A stretch of DNA of 64,000 bases from Oegoconia quadripuncta (GCA_949316235.1 OX438752.1:754001-818000), one strand, 5' to 3'. Positions 50,555 to 59,321 are shown, counted from the stretch's first letter. The notes: generated from the letters alone by a model not told the origin. Translations and numbers: made by a program.

Positions 50555-50715
50555 CAGGTCAAAAATATGTCTTTATATGTCATTATTAATTGTGAAATAG
50601 CCTGACAAACGAGCTGGTTATGTCCAGGGATGTTTATCATCTAAATAGTCTGATATTTTATAATAAGTTTTTGTTTTATAGTATCTTTAAAATTATTGAA
50701 AGGAAGTCCCCAACA

Positions 50716-50815
50716 GCGTGGTGGACTATGGCCCATACTCCCTCATTGTACGAGGGAAGACCTATATTCCTGCAGTAGGATGTTAACAGGCTGAGATGAT
50801 GATATGTAATAAAAA
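50716..50815 (+). mobile_element. SINE-4 3' fragment
   Basis: GCGTGGTGGACTATGGCCCA, TACTCCCTCATTGTACGAGG, CTGCAGTAGGATG and CAGGCTGAGATGATGA. Confidence 0.65.
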
Positions 50816-50915
50816 AGTATTTTGCTAAGGCAATGTTGGATTTTTTACTATAAAATCTATCCTATAACACTCCGGGTACTAAGACGAATCTAACGACACC
50901 TCGCACTTCGAAATC

Positions 50916-51740
50916 GGTGTACCAAAAGGTCGCGGGCTCAAATCCCGCGCTAGGGACATATGTTTGTATGATGAATACAGACATGTGTTCCCGAGTTATG
51001 AATGATGTATTTATTTACAAAAAAAAAAATATATTTGTGTACTTTAATATCTTTCGGTTTTCCTTTATAACAAAAGCAACAAAATTTTAAACTTTTACCC
51101 ACTATCACTGTTTGATTGTAAATCAAAAGTAAGAGATTGGCTTGTATCATTAACCTATCAAGAAACAGAGAAGCTGTTTAGTTAACGGGTTGTAAGCTAA
51201 ACTAAATTATGTAATGTGTATTATTATATTTATCATTAAATAAATATATATTTATTATAACAAAATATTTATTTAATTTTATATTAAATTATTGTATTTA
51301 TTATACAACTTTTTATGTATTCATTTATTAATATATATTATATGCATACTTACTATATACTATATATATATCTATACTGTATTTACTATTACTATATAAT
51401 ATACCCATTTGTTACTCATTATAAAATAAAAACTAAAAATGATAAACAATCTTTAAACAAAATAAAATTGAAAACTTTGTGATTTAGATAATAGGCTTAC
51501 TTGGCATCTTTGTTTTAAGTTTAAATTGGGAGAAGCCACTGACTCCTGAGATACAGGTTTATTTAACCTAGTTTAGGTGTCAGAGTCTTCATAGGAGCTT
51601 GTAACAATTAATATGTCAATAAAGAGATTATTATTATTATTATTACTTTATCAACCATCTGGTATCCATAATACAAGCCTAGTTGCTTAGTGTAGTACTA
51701 GATGGGGCTGTGTGTATGTGCAAAGATATTTATTTATTTA
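50916..51740 (+). mobile_element. SINE-2 split by a LINE insertion
   Basis: Sense SINE-2: GGTGTACCAAAAGGTCGCGG (head partly lost), ATCCCGCGCTAGGGAC, GATGAATACAGACATGTGTT up to about 51048, and again from ATCAACCATCTGGTATCCAT (51651) to TATTTATTTATTT (51740). TACTTTA flanks the intervening segment on both sides. Confidence 0.7.
51049..51645 (+). mobile_element. LINE 3' end with (TTA)n tail, inside SINE-2
   Basis: The 5' part encodes PTITVFDCKSKVRDWLVSLT followed by a stop-containing region, a CR1-like C-terminus. The 3' UTR ends GTCAATAAAGAG and (ATT)n. The tail ends against the duplicated TACTTTA. No poly-A, in keeping with microsatellite-tailed CR1 relatives. Confidence 0.65.
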
Positions 51741-51966
51741 AAAAAAACATAGCCCTACTTCCTTGGGTACTCGGATAAAAAAAACAACCGCGTCCAGCCC
51801 TTACAGAAAAAAGAATAATTTTTCCCGCGCTCGCCCTCCCCCCGCCCGGTGACGCTGTAAAAGTCTTCTGACTAACAGCAAAAGTTCCTGCTCAAAAGAA
51901 AAAAAAACTAACCGCCTCGTATCACTTAATCAGTTATTTTCTATATTCAGTGTCTTAATTATTAGT

Positions 51967-52105
51967 TTATTTTTTTTATATGAGAGGGCGGCAAACGAGC
52001 ATGCGGGTCACCTGATGGAAAGCAATCACCGCCGCCCATGGACACCCGCAACACCAAAAGGGTCACAGATGCGTTGCCGGCCTTTGAGGAAGGTGTAGTG
52101 TTTCT
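51967..52105 (-). mobile_element. LINE-C 3' end, short
   Basis: TTTATTTTTTTTATATGAGAG, GGCGGCAAACGAGCATGCG, ending at CTTTGAGGAAGGTGTAG. It keeps the 36-bp segment missing from the 36.9- and 48.5-kb copies. Confidence 0.7.
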
Positions 52106-52287
52106 AGTAGAGTTTCTAGTGTTTTTAATGTGGCACGATTCACTTTCAACATGACGATATTTCATATATTGCCTAAACGTTTAAACCGTTCTATGGAAAG
52201 CGTAGGTATTCTATAGAATACCGGATTATCCAGATTGCCGATAACTATTTAAATCATCATCATTTTCCTGCCCTTATCCCACTCTAA

Positions 52288-52948
52288 GGCCCGTATTAAT
52301 AAATCAATCTCAATACAAGTCTTGAGGCTGTATCAACCGAGATTCGTCTTAAGCAGTTGACGCTATCTCAAGCTCCGTGCTAATTTATAAACCAATCTTG
52401 AGGTCTTAAGTAGACCTCACTTTTTTTTTATGTACAACGGATTGGTACTTGACCTCAATCACACCTGATGTTAAGTGAAGATGAGGTCGAAGGTGGAAGC
52501 GTACTGACCCGGACACCCCAACACATTTGGGGGACTGGCTATCTTATCTTTGACAACCGGATCACAACAATGCTATTAACATTGCTGCTTGGCGGCAGAT
52601 TTAGATAAGATGGTGGTGGCTAGCCAGGCGGACATTTAAAATGCCCTACCACCAACCAAACCGATTACTTAAACATGTACCCCGCTGTGGATCGAACCCG
52701 CGACCTCCGAATCGTAAACCCAATGTTGTTCACATTGAGCCACGGAGGCGGTTAAAGTATTCACCTCAGCGGCGAATGAATGACAGTCTTGAGTTTCGTA
52801 TATCACAATACGCGCACCTCTCAAGTGAGTACTGCTTGAGTATGCACGTGCTTTTCAGGTCTCAAGTTAGGTTTATTAATCAACACGTTTACTTGAGACC
52901 GCTCACAAGACTGTTCTCAATTTTGAGAATGGTATATTAATACGGGCC
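52288..52948. mobile_element. MITE-4, GGCCCGTATTAATA inverted repeats, with SINE-1 inside
   Basis: Left end GGCCCGTATTAATA and right end TATTAATACGGGCC, exact inverses, bordered by TAA on the left and ATAA on the right; a three-base TAA-type TSD would fit Harbinger-like elements. The interior is rich in CTCAAG/CTTGAG motifs with no transposase. A SINE-1 splits it, so the MITE is older. Confidence 0.7.
52422..52756 (-). mobile_element. SINE-1, full length, in MITE-4
   Basis: Antisense from a T-run and ATGTACAACGG to the head at 52756 (AACCGCCTCCGTGGCTCAAT in reverse). B-box GGTTCGATCCACA has one change. Flanks AAGTAGACCTCAC (left) and AAGTATTCACCTCAG (right) look like a decayed TSD of about 13 bp. 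Confidence 0.8.
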
Positions 52949-52959
52949 ATAAGTGAGGT

Positions 52960-53140
52960 CGGCAGAATAATGTCATCGTCTTCCACTCTCCTCTATCAGC
53001 CGTCATCTCGTACTCACCCCTTTCACACACATATCATTCCTCACGCAGTCTACCCACACCTTCTTTGGTCTTCCTCTACCTCTGTATCCCTCCACATTCA
53101 TACTTAGCACTCGTCTTGTTACGTGCCTTTCATCCCTCCT
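52960..53140 (-). pseudogene. RTE/Proto2-like LINE C-terminus
   Basis: The minus strand reads RGRGRPKKVWVDCVRNDMCV at about 53010-53090, the terminal GRPK...W.DC motif of RTE-related ORF2s, different from the 34.7-kb copy. Upstream codons contain RHVTRRVLSMNVEG-like sequence. Confidence 0.65.
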
Positions 53141-53350
53141 CATAGACGATAATTAATTTAATTCGAAACCGTTTCAAAAAATCCTTCTTGAAATCCGTAA
53201 TTTCTTGTTACCAAATTTCCAAATTCTTAAAAAATTAAAGCTTAGTCAGTGCGTTAAAAATAAGTATAGTATGGGACAACCTAGAAAGGCATTCTTTTTT
53301 GTATTATCACTCGTCTTTTATTTGAGTTTTCAAATTTTCATTTAAAACTA

Positions 53351-53536
53351 TTGGTAGGCTTAAATATTATGTCGGCAACACCGGTGGGTGACAGCCTGTG
53401 TTGTCGCTACCGCTGCCACCTGGAGGCTGCTGGTGGTACTACAGATGAAAGTGGAGGGAAAGCACACCACTGCAACCTACATAAATACGAGCTGCGCAGA
53501 AGAACTGGTTTACTTAACCAGACTCTGACCGAGTAA
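53351..53536 (+). other. Possible host exon, unidentified
   Basis: A 61-codon open frame with balanced base composition in AT-rich DNA, following a T-rich stretch ending in GGTAG (possible splice acceptor at about 53357) and ending with GAGTAA. The translation is rich in Cys, His and Arg (LCCRYRCHLEAAGG; HHCNLHKYELRRR). I do not recognise it; it could equally be a repeat fragment. Confidence 0.2.
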
Positions 53537-53539
53537 ACT

Positions 53540-54000
53540 TCGTTGCGGACCGCATTACTTTTTGTATACCCAATACTTGAAGTTTGAATTAATAATATAT
53601 CCTATTCAATTTACTGACTCTTTATTTCCATACATCGTAGCTAATAGATAGTATAAACTTTTACATATCTCTTGCTCTGTAAGTAGTCACTTACTTCCCT
53701 GAATGCCGGGGTGTATGGATATCATTACAGCATAGGTTTCAAAACCTACCATGTAATGTTAACATTACAGCATAGGTTTTGGAATTTGAAAAAAGAACTG
53801 TCATACTCATACTGCAAGAAGAATATTTAAGTTTTTTTTTTTTTCTCGGTATCGATTATTTACTCGAATCGGAATCGAGACAATTTATATTAGAATTTAT
53901 GAAGATTTTATTTTAAATATCGAACTATTTGTTTCGCAGTCACATCGTATGTTAGTTGAAATCGATTTAAAAATCAAAATCAAACAAAAATCAAATCAAA
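53540..54000. other. Intergenic with a short direct repeat
   Basis: CATTACAGCATAGGTTT occurs at about 53726 and again at 53763, 37 bp apart, with TAACATTACA between. Otherwise AT-rich and unassigned. Confidence 0.45.
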
Positions 54001-54004
54001 ATCA

Positions 54005-54130
54005 ATCAGTCAGGTTAAATAGGCATCTTCTGGGAAATCTCGTTCCATCGTAGACCTTATCTCGACATTAGTCCAGATTAAGGTCAAGAGCGATCCCATT
54101 CTAATTAAAAAAAAAAAAAAAAAAAAAAAA
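54005..54130 (+). mobile_element. LINE-E 3' end
   Basis: TCAGGTTAAATAGGCATCTT, CGTTCCATCGTAG (the stop), GACATTAGTCCAGATTAAGG, GATCCCATTCTAATT and about 24 A. Confidence 0.8.
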
Positions 54131-54239
54131 CTGGCCAGCACGATTTGACGCGCTTGTGTCGTGAACAGTAAAAAAGGCAGCCGACTAGCTAGGCGCGACA
54201 GTAAATTTTTCGTGTTTTGGAGTTCTTTCTCAAAAGTTT

Positions 54240-54760
54240 TGAAAAATGTCAAGTGACGAATTTATAACGACGATTTTATAAAAGAACAAGCAAAAACAGT
54301 TTTAGAAAATCGATACGAATACGATCGAAATACGACGAATTTATGAAGTGGCGGTCAGAAAAAAAAGTTAAATCTCTTTGTGAAAGTGTTTTGATATCAT
54401 ATTTTAATGAATTATCTAAGAAGCTACAACTTGTTTTTACTTACCTCACAATCGATATGTAAAGCAGAGTGTTTACCTCGGGTGTAAGCATCAATTGCAT
54501 ACTCGGGGTAATTAGCCAAAAACCTCGTATGCAATTGATGTCATACAGCCCTTGGTTAACAATCTACTATTAGTCCACGGCCATATGCCTAATCTTCTAA
54601 TATCTCCCTCTATTTTAACACATAAGTCACATAACATATAAATTACGACTATTTAGTTTTAGCGATATTTTTATTGCGCTAAATCTGATGAAATGTACTT
54701 TTGTTAGTCTAAAGTAAAAAATAAAGAATACACATAAAAAATAAAGAAAATGAAAAGTCC
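54240..54760. other. Unassigned region upstream of tRNA 3' end
   Basis: A short frame starting ATGTCAAGTGACGAATTTAT (54246) is followed by a frame-shifted, charged stretch, perhaps an old gene or transposon start; too short to assign. GCAATTGATG and ACTCGGGGTA recur in inverted order near 54500-54540. Confidence 0.3.
54752..54755 (-). terminator. Pol III terminator of tRNA-Ser
   Basis: AAAA on the plus strand gives TTTT on the minus strand five bases past the tRNA 3' end, the minimal pol III stop. Confidence 0.75.
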
Positions 54761-54842
54761 CGCTGAGGACAGGATTCGAACCTGCGCGGGTAAAACCCAT
54801 TGGATTTCAAGTCCAACTCCTTAACCACTCGGACACCTCAGC
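54761..54842 (-). tRNA. tRNA-Ser (anticodon TGA)
   Basis: 82 nt on the minus strand, 5' end at 54842. The acceptor stem GCTGAGG/CCTCAGC pairs in all seven positions. The D-arm region contains TCCGAGTGGTTAAGG, the A-box. The anticodon stem TTGGA/TCCAA encloses CTTGAAA with anticodon TGA. A long variable arm (GGGTTTTACCC) is the class II mark of serine tRNAs. The T-arm GCAGG-TTCGAAT-CCTGT holds the B-box GGTTCGAATCC. Discriminator is G, as in eukaryotic tRNA-Ser. Unlike the SINE heads, every stem pairs, and TTTT follows. It reads UCA codons (and likely others by wobble). No intron. It seems a live gene. Confidence 0.93.
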
Positions 54843-54849
54843 ACTTGAG

Positions 54850-55590
54850 TGTCGCGGCGAAATATCCCACCACGTTCTACATCACTCTCTGTCTCTTTCT
54901 ATCAATCACCATGACGTACGCTATGACGCAGGCGGACACAAGATACTATAATCAAAATGACCTTTGCTTTGCTTATGTAATATTGGATTTTGTAACTTGA
55001 TGGTGAATACATTTACTGTTGTAAAATACATTTTTAAACCTTTTCTAAAGTACAGATCATGATTTGTGTAACGTTCTGAAATACAGAGCTTAGTCTTTTA
55101 TTCACGGAGCAATAAGATTTTATATTACCTTTAATAAAACTTTGAAAATATTTTTAAGCCGTCAGTTAGGATCAAAACCCTTAAAATTTTAAAAAACTTA
55201 ACTTAAATTAATATTAGCTACCTACTACTTATAAACTCTGTGCTAAACCACATCGATGTACAATTGCTACAACACAACGACCAGGCGCTATTATCGCAAA
55301 GTAAATTTTGATTGATTAAGAATATTTCTGGCTTTCGCCAATTAGTAATTGTTACTCGACTACCCCGGGAAGGATGTTGGAATGTTTCGAGTATGTATTA
55401 TGTAGATTTCTATTATCTCCTGTACCTTAAATCGCTTGACCGGGTGTCGTCAGATTCGTCTTGATCACCAAAATGTCATAAGACACATTTTTTTAATTCT
55501 TTATTTTTGTAAGGGCTTTAATCACTCAAGTGATGATGCCAGCCCTATTGTACCTTAGTCTATAATAAATAACTAACACTTCTTGACTCT
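54850..55590. other. Intergenic, non-repetitive
   Basis: No shared repeats and no convincing frame. 54842-54960 is the minus-strand 5' flank of the tRNA gene; no upstream element was recognised. Confidence 0.4.
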
Positions 55591-55593
55591 GAA

Positions 55594-56150
55594 AAATGAA
55601 CTTATATACCGGATGAGTCTACCGTAAGGAAAAAAATAGGGCGTATTTGGTAAGTGAAATAGAAGGTATTGTCATAGGTAGTTTAATTTTTTTTTTTTCA
55701 AGAACAAAAAATTAAATAAAACTTTGTGTAATTTGACGGTCGCGTTTTTTTTTTTTTTTTTTTTTTTTTTTATGCACTCAATCACACCTGATGTTCAGTG
55801 AAGATGAGGTCGAAGGTGGAAGCGTACTGACCCGGAAACCCCAATACATTTGGGGGACTGGCTATCTTTTCTCTGACAACCGGAACACAACAATGTCATT
55901 AACATTGCTGCTAGCGAACAACATTTGTAGCCTATTTCACATAATACATTATTAAATTAGATTAATTTTAAAAAGTTGTAATATTTTATGTGTTCCAAAT
56001 AAATTTCGCGTGACAGGAAGGAACCCTACGAGTCCCGCCCGCCAATCGCATATCAATCTCCGGTATAAAAAAAAAAAAACTACCAATGCCAATAACTTCT
56101 ATTTCACTTAGGTACCTAATACGTCCTATTTTTTTCCTTTAACTTTTTTT
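55594..56150. mobile_element. MITE-2 copy with SINE-1 inside
   Basis: Left arm TACCGTAAGGAAAAAAATAG, then AAGTGAAATAGAAGG and CATAGGTAGTTT; right arm AACTACCAATGCCAATAACT, CTATTTCACTTAGG and CCTATTTTTTTCCTTTA, its inverse. The interior retains GCCAATCGCAT and GGAACCCTACGAG, inverse of the 14.6-kb copy. A SINE-1 (55745-55915) lies inside. Confidence 0.65.
55745..55915 (-). mobile_element. SINE-1, 5'-truncated, with 28-nt T-run
   Basis: About 28 T, ATGCACTCAATCACACCTG, GGTGGAAGCGTACTGACCC, ending at AACATTGCTGCTAGCG. The GACGGGTTGGTACTTGACC block next to the tail is deleted. Confidence 0.75.
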
Positions 56151-56185
56151 TTAATTTTACTTTCAATGGAAGTAGGTTTGGCAAG

Positions 56186-56260
56186 ATATATTTTATCATC
56201 ATCATCATATCAGCCGAAAGACATCCTGTCTACTGGACAAAGGCCTCCCTAAAGATAATT
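56186..56260 (-). mobile_element. RTE 3' tail scrap
   Basis: CATCATCATCATATCAGCCG and CTACTGGACAAAGGCCTCCC, the common lepidopteran RTE 3' region in antisense. Confidence 0.5.
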
Positions 56261-56295
56261 GTATTAAAAAAGATAAATTGGAAATTCAGAAAACC

Positions 56296-56600
56296 CCCAA
56301 AAGACATGACTTTTTTTTTATTTTATTTACTTATCATTTATAGCACTCAAGAAAAAAAAGCATACAGATACAACATAATAGAGACGACACAACAGGTTCT
56401 GCTTATTTCTACAATGAAATTTCTTCATGACATCATCCAAATACACGAAATACATCCGAACAAAGACTGGACACCTACATAACCTCCCACAGACAAACTG
56501 TGCAAACGATTTTTCTAGGGAATTGTATAATAATAATAGCGCCGTCAAACACATGACGTCATTCAAAAATACAAAATGACGTTTTTGAAGCAAACAAAAA
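56296..56600 (-). mobile_element. Probable LINE 3' UTR, family unassigned
   Basis: Begins with a T-run and TTATTTTATTTACTTATC (antisense AATAAAT-type end), then ACACGAAATACATCC and CATAACCTCCCACAGAC. No coding homology found, so this is a guess from composition and tail. Confidence 0.35.
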
Positions 56601-56604
56601 TCTG

Positions 56605-56850
56605 CAATACCAACGGTTGCGGGTTGGAATCCCGCGAAGTGTAACTAAATATTATTTTTTTTATTTATTTATTTATTTATACAGAAATCACACAGCATAT
56701 TTAAAAATATTTCTTAAAATTTCTAAAGCCAAATTTATAGAGATTTCTAATTTACAATTTGTATGATAAATGTAACTATTTATTCCCGAGTCATGGAGGT
56801 TTATATAAATATTTATGCTTCGTTTATATAAATATGTGTGCTTCATTCTC
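56605..56850 (+). mobile_element. SINE-3 copy split by a 123-bp insertion
   Basis: CCAACGGTTGCGGGTTGGAA (mutated B-box) and TCCCGCGAAG to 56647, resuming at 56771 with TGTAACTATTTATTCCCGAG and TTATATAAATATTTATG. TGTAACTA at 56640-56647 and 56771-56778 is the TSD of the insert. Confidence 0.7.
56648..56770 (-). mobile_element. Short retroposon in SINE-3, 8-bp TSD
   Basis: TTATTTTTTTTATTTATTTA-type start, ATACAGAAATCACACAGC, then AT-rich sequence. It looks like the antisense end of a LINE with an (AAAT)n tail. Confidence 0.6.
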
Positions 56851-56859
56851 GAAAATAAC

Positions 56860-57220
56860 CGTAATTAAAAGTATAATATGTAATATTTATAATTAGCTTT
56901 TAGGTCTCTCGAGTGCAGCGCGGAATATGAGCTTTACTGCGGCGTTCACGTTTACGTGACTATTTGTATGGAGGTATGTGCAGCGCCTCTAGCGGATAGT
57001 TTGCAAAACGATTTTTGTCATAGGGACTTTTTTCGTAAACGCGAACGCGATGGTAAAGTTAAACTTTCTTATCAAAATTACTACCTTGGCGTCTACTAGG
57101 TCCTAATTTAACGATGTTTTCCCTAATAATTTTTAACTGTACATAAATAGATGTTAACTCTACTTCCATTACTAAAATTAATATAAATAATAGTTTAACA
57201 CATAATTAAAAATTAAAATT
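56860..57220. other. Unassigned region beside LTR-element remains
   Basis: A CpG-containing patch at 56910-57060 (GCGGCGTTCACGTTTACGTG; GTAAACGCGAACGCGATGG, near inverse of each other). It might be part of the minus-strand element beyond 57229, but no gag or pol homology is seen. Confidence 0.35.
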
Positions 57221-57228
57221 GTTCTCAC

Positions 57229-57478
57229 TTATACCACTGATGCACTGCTTACAACACGCTTAATCTCGTGATTTCTGATTTCCTGTCCGATCCATATACG
57301 TAGACATTTACGGCAGACGTACGTTGCTCCACATATTAAAAACACACCCAAAATACAAGCTATGCATCCGAGAACTATGCCGATTGCGGATAGTTGGGTT
57401 TGCGTAACTGTAGCCGCATTACTTCCTCCCGACGCTGCTTGCGCAATTATCAGACTCTTTACTGGAAGATCCTCCCAT
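57229..57478 (-). pseudogene. Small retroelement membrane protein (myristoylation motif plus TM), frameshifted
   Basis: On the minus strand ATG at 57478 starts MGGSSSKE, an N-myristoylation consensus (Gly2, Ser at 5-6). After a one-base shift another frame continues to TAA at 57229: SLIIAQAASGGSN, a hydrophobic span (SAIGIVLGCIACILGVFLIC), then a Cys/basic tail (YVCRKCLRIW) and IRNHEI. A short protein with IIAQxAxGG followed by one TM helix is, as I recall, encoded near the 5' end of some insect Ty3/Gypsy-type elements; its role is unknown, perhaps membrane targeting. It lies 70 bp downstream of a primer-binding site, which fits. The frameshift shows the copy is dead. Confidence 0.5.
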
Positions 57479-57547
57479 GATGTTCAATATAATATGAATC
57501 AACTCACTCAAAGTCCTGGTCCAATAACTTAGGAATCGATTAGCTCA

Positions 57548-57562
57548 CTGTCACGGTCGCCA
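57548..57562 (-). promoter_or_regulatory. Retroelement primer-binding site (tRNA-Arg type)
   Basis: Minus strand TGGCGACCGTGACAG, preceded by ACATCACA, i.e. a CA-ended LTR directly followed by a PBS. The plus-strand sequence CTGTCACGGTCGCCA matches the 3' end plus CCA of insect tRNA-Arg, the primer type used by the Mdg1/412 group. The LTR itself (beyond 57563) could not be delimited. Confidence 0.6.
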
Positions 57563-57643
57563 TGTGATGTCGGAGGAAATATGAAGTCACTTGCTGGGTT
57601 TACCCATAATAATCCCTTTATTTCTTTGATGGTAGAATACAAC

Positions 57644-58189
57644 TTAGCCCTTACGCTCCGTAAATAGTAACAACTGAACATGATTGTCTTCTATGTCTTG
57701 GAACTGTTTTTCTAATTGTCTGATTAGCGCTTGTAAGTGCCATGTCGGTTTTTTGTTTTCAATGGCGGCAATCGCTGTCGATAACTTTTTGTCAAGCTGC
57801 TTTAATCGGTACTTTTGGACAAATATCTGGGGAGACTCCGTGTGTCTTTCGTCTTCGTCCTTTATCTCGATGATGTCTCTAACCTTTTCTAGTTTGTCTT
57901 TACTCTTGTCCAAGTGGTCAATGGCCGCGTCGTAATATCTCTTGATATTGTTGTCAAAAAATTTTTGTGTCAAATATTTATGAGTCGATAATATTTCCTG
58001 TTCTTGTAGTTGTCTATGATTGTCTAATGTTCTCTTATATATAGTGGTTAATATTTCTTTTCTGTCTGAAATGTATGTCTCGGTCTTTCTCGTCCAGGAA
58101 TCCTTTTTGATGTTTTCCCATATCCTTTTGATTTCGTTGTAGTCATTCTCTTGGCTTTTTATCAGTTCGTTTATCTTCATAACATCCAT
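57644..58189 (-). CDS. Gag-like protein of an LTR retrotransposon (partial)
   Basis: 181 codons, ATG at 58189 (context ACACAATGG), no internal stop. The N-terminal region (INELIKSQENDYNEIKRIWE, then a basic stretch and a KEILTTIYKRTLDNHRQLQ helix) resembles the helical N-terminus of insect Ty3/Gypsy and BEL-type gags, where a 'W.......YL..........H..L' pattern recurs. The rest is charged and coiled-coil-like (DHLDKSKDKLEKVRDIIEIK; LIRQLEKQFQDIEDNHVQL). No zinc knuckle or protease follows; the next recognised feature is a second element's PBS 80 bp on. Probably a gag whose C-terminus was removed by a deletion, but a host-domesticated gag cannot be excluded. Confidence 0.5.
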   Translation of the reverse strand: MDVMKINELIKSQENDYNEIKRIWENIKKDSWTRKTETYISDRKEILTTIYKRTLDNHRQLQEQEILSTHKYLTQKFFDNNIKRYYDAAIDHLDKSKDKLEKVRDIIEIKDEDERHTESPQIFVQKYRLKQLDKKLSTAIAAIENKKPTWHLQALIRQLEKQFQDIEDNHVQLLLFTERKG

Positions 58190-58309
58190 TGTGTCTTCTT
58201 TCTTCGGTAATTAAGTCCCTACCCTACTCCTACCAAGCTACTCTATCTGTCAGTACTCGCCGCTCCTACCCTTCGACTCGGTATTCATGAGACTACTCAA
58301 TGACTGGGG

Positions 58310-58334
58310 TGCAATGTGGGGACCAGGAGGAGCA
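58310..58334 (-). repeat. 25-bp repeat, copy 1 (LTR-end sequence)
   Basis: Starts TGCAATGTGGGGACCAGG and ends GAGGAGCA; identical to 58581-58605. On the minus strand it ends CCCCACATTGCA. Here it is followed by CCCCAGTCATTG rather than a PBS. Confidence 0.75.
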
Positions 58335-58564
58335 AATCCAAATCTGGATGCAATTAACTCCCGGCACCCACGAAAATAGTATTGAAGTAGACCTCTTCCA
58401 CTTCCACGAACCATGGTTACTCTACTCATGGCTCAATTCCGATTTGCTGAGTCCTTAGTTTCAGTTTTAAAATTTTAACTCCATTTTGAATTTCGTGATA
58501 AACAAAAGTACTTCCTTTTTTAAAAAAAAATATAATGCACAGGGCTGCCTATATAGAAGGCAGC

Positions 58565-58580
58565 ACTGGCAGGGTCGCCA
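58565..58580 (-). promoter_or_regulatory. Second primer-binding site (tRNA-Arg type)
   Basis: Minus strand TGGCGACCCTGCCAGT directly after an LTR-like end (CACATTGCA). It differs from the 57.55-kb PBS at two positions in the acceptor part, so it would suit a different tRNA-Arg isoacceptor. The gag-like frame begins 375 bp downstream, a plausible leader. Confidence 0.55.
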
Positions 58581-58605
58581 TGCAATGTGGGGACCAGGAG
58601 GAGCA
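58581..58605 (-). repeat. 25-bp repeat, copy 2 (LTR end next to PBS)
   Basis: Exact copy of 58310-58334, here ending at the PBS. Confidence 0.75.
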
Positions 58606-59321
58606 GTAAATGAAATGCACAACTTGGTGATACGCGTATAATGGCCTCAAAATGAGTCGTGCAATTACTTATATACTAGGTACACAATGTAGGGAAGAGG
58701 TGCGTCATACATAACATACCACAGGGGATTCCCGCTTCTGGAAGGCCAACCACCGTTGCGCTACCGATGACCGGTTTTCTCAGGTTAAACAAAGTACTTG
58801 TCTGTCCCAAAATACAACAAAACTGATGTGTTTTTTTTTTTGAGTACACCAGCCCTGCTGCACCGAGACTTGTCTGTCAGTAGTTGTCAACTAAGCCCTA
58901 GGGGGGACAGGGGGGACCGCGAGATTTATTTACTTGGTTCTATTTTAAAAATTTCAAAACTCGAAGGACCATAATGTAAAGTCAACTAGCTATTTTGAGT
59001 ATCGCCGTAAAATCTGTGTGGTGTCTTGCCACAATTCACTATTAATCTAGCTGACGTTACATGACGTTACCCACAACCCTAATTACCTAACAGCCTAGCC
59101 CTAGCCATAAATATACTCTTGATAAATAAATAAATAGTACGGGACGTCTGCTACCGTGCGACCTAAGGCAGCAGACGGAAGTTGGGAAGGATATGGGGGT
59201 GTGCACGTCGTGCAATGTGCACAGGACAGGATTGTCTCACTGCCAGTCAACCGGCCTCTGCTGACTGATCTACTGATGGCTAGGGGTGGCCTGGCCACAG
59301 TGAGAGAATGCTGAAAGCATT

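Larger units (their letters stand above)
49921..50700 (-). mobile_element. LINE-A 3' end split by two SINE-2 copies
   Basis: Antisense LINE-A at 49921-50040 (TTTTTAGGTACACTTAAAAT, GAAGAACAAGCAAGAAGG) resumes at 50575-50700 (GTCATTATTAATTGTGAAAT, CTGATATTTTATAATAAG). Between them lie two SINE-2 copies in the same orientation. Confidence 0.7.

Noticed and set aside
54246..54345. Start of a transposase gene
   Set aside because: The ATG frame closes after about 11 codons and continuing it needs a frameshift; too little to identify a family.
57229..57500. C-terminus of an envelope glycoprotein
   Set aside because: The TM plus Cys-rich tail first suggested env, but the MGGSSSK start 25 nt upstream and the position just after a PBS fit a separate small membrane protein better. 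Env is not excluded.
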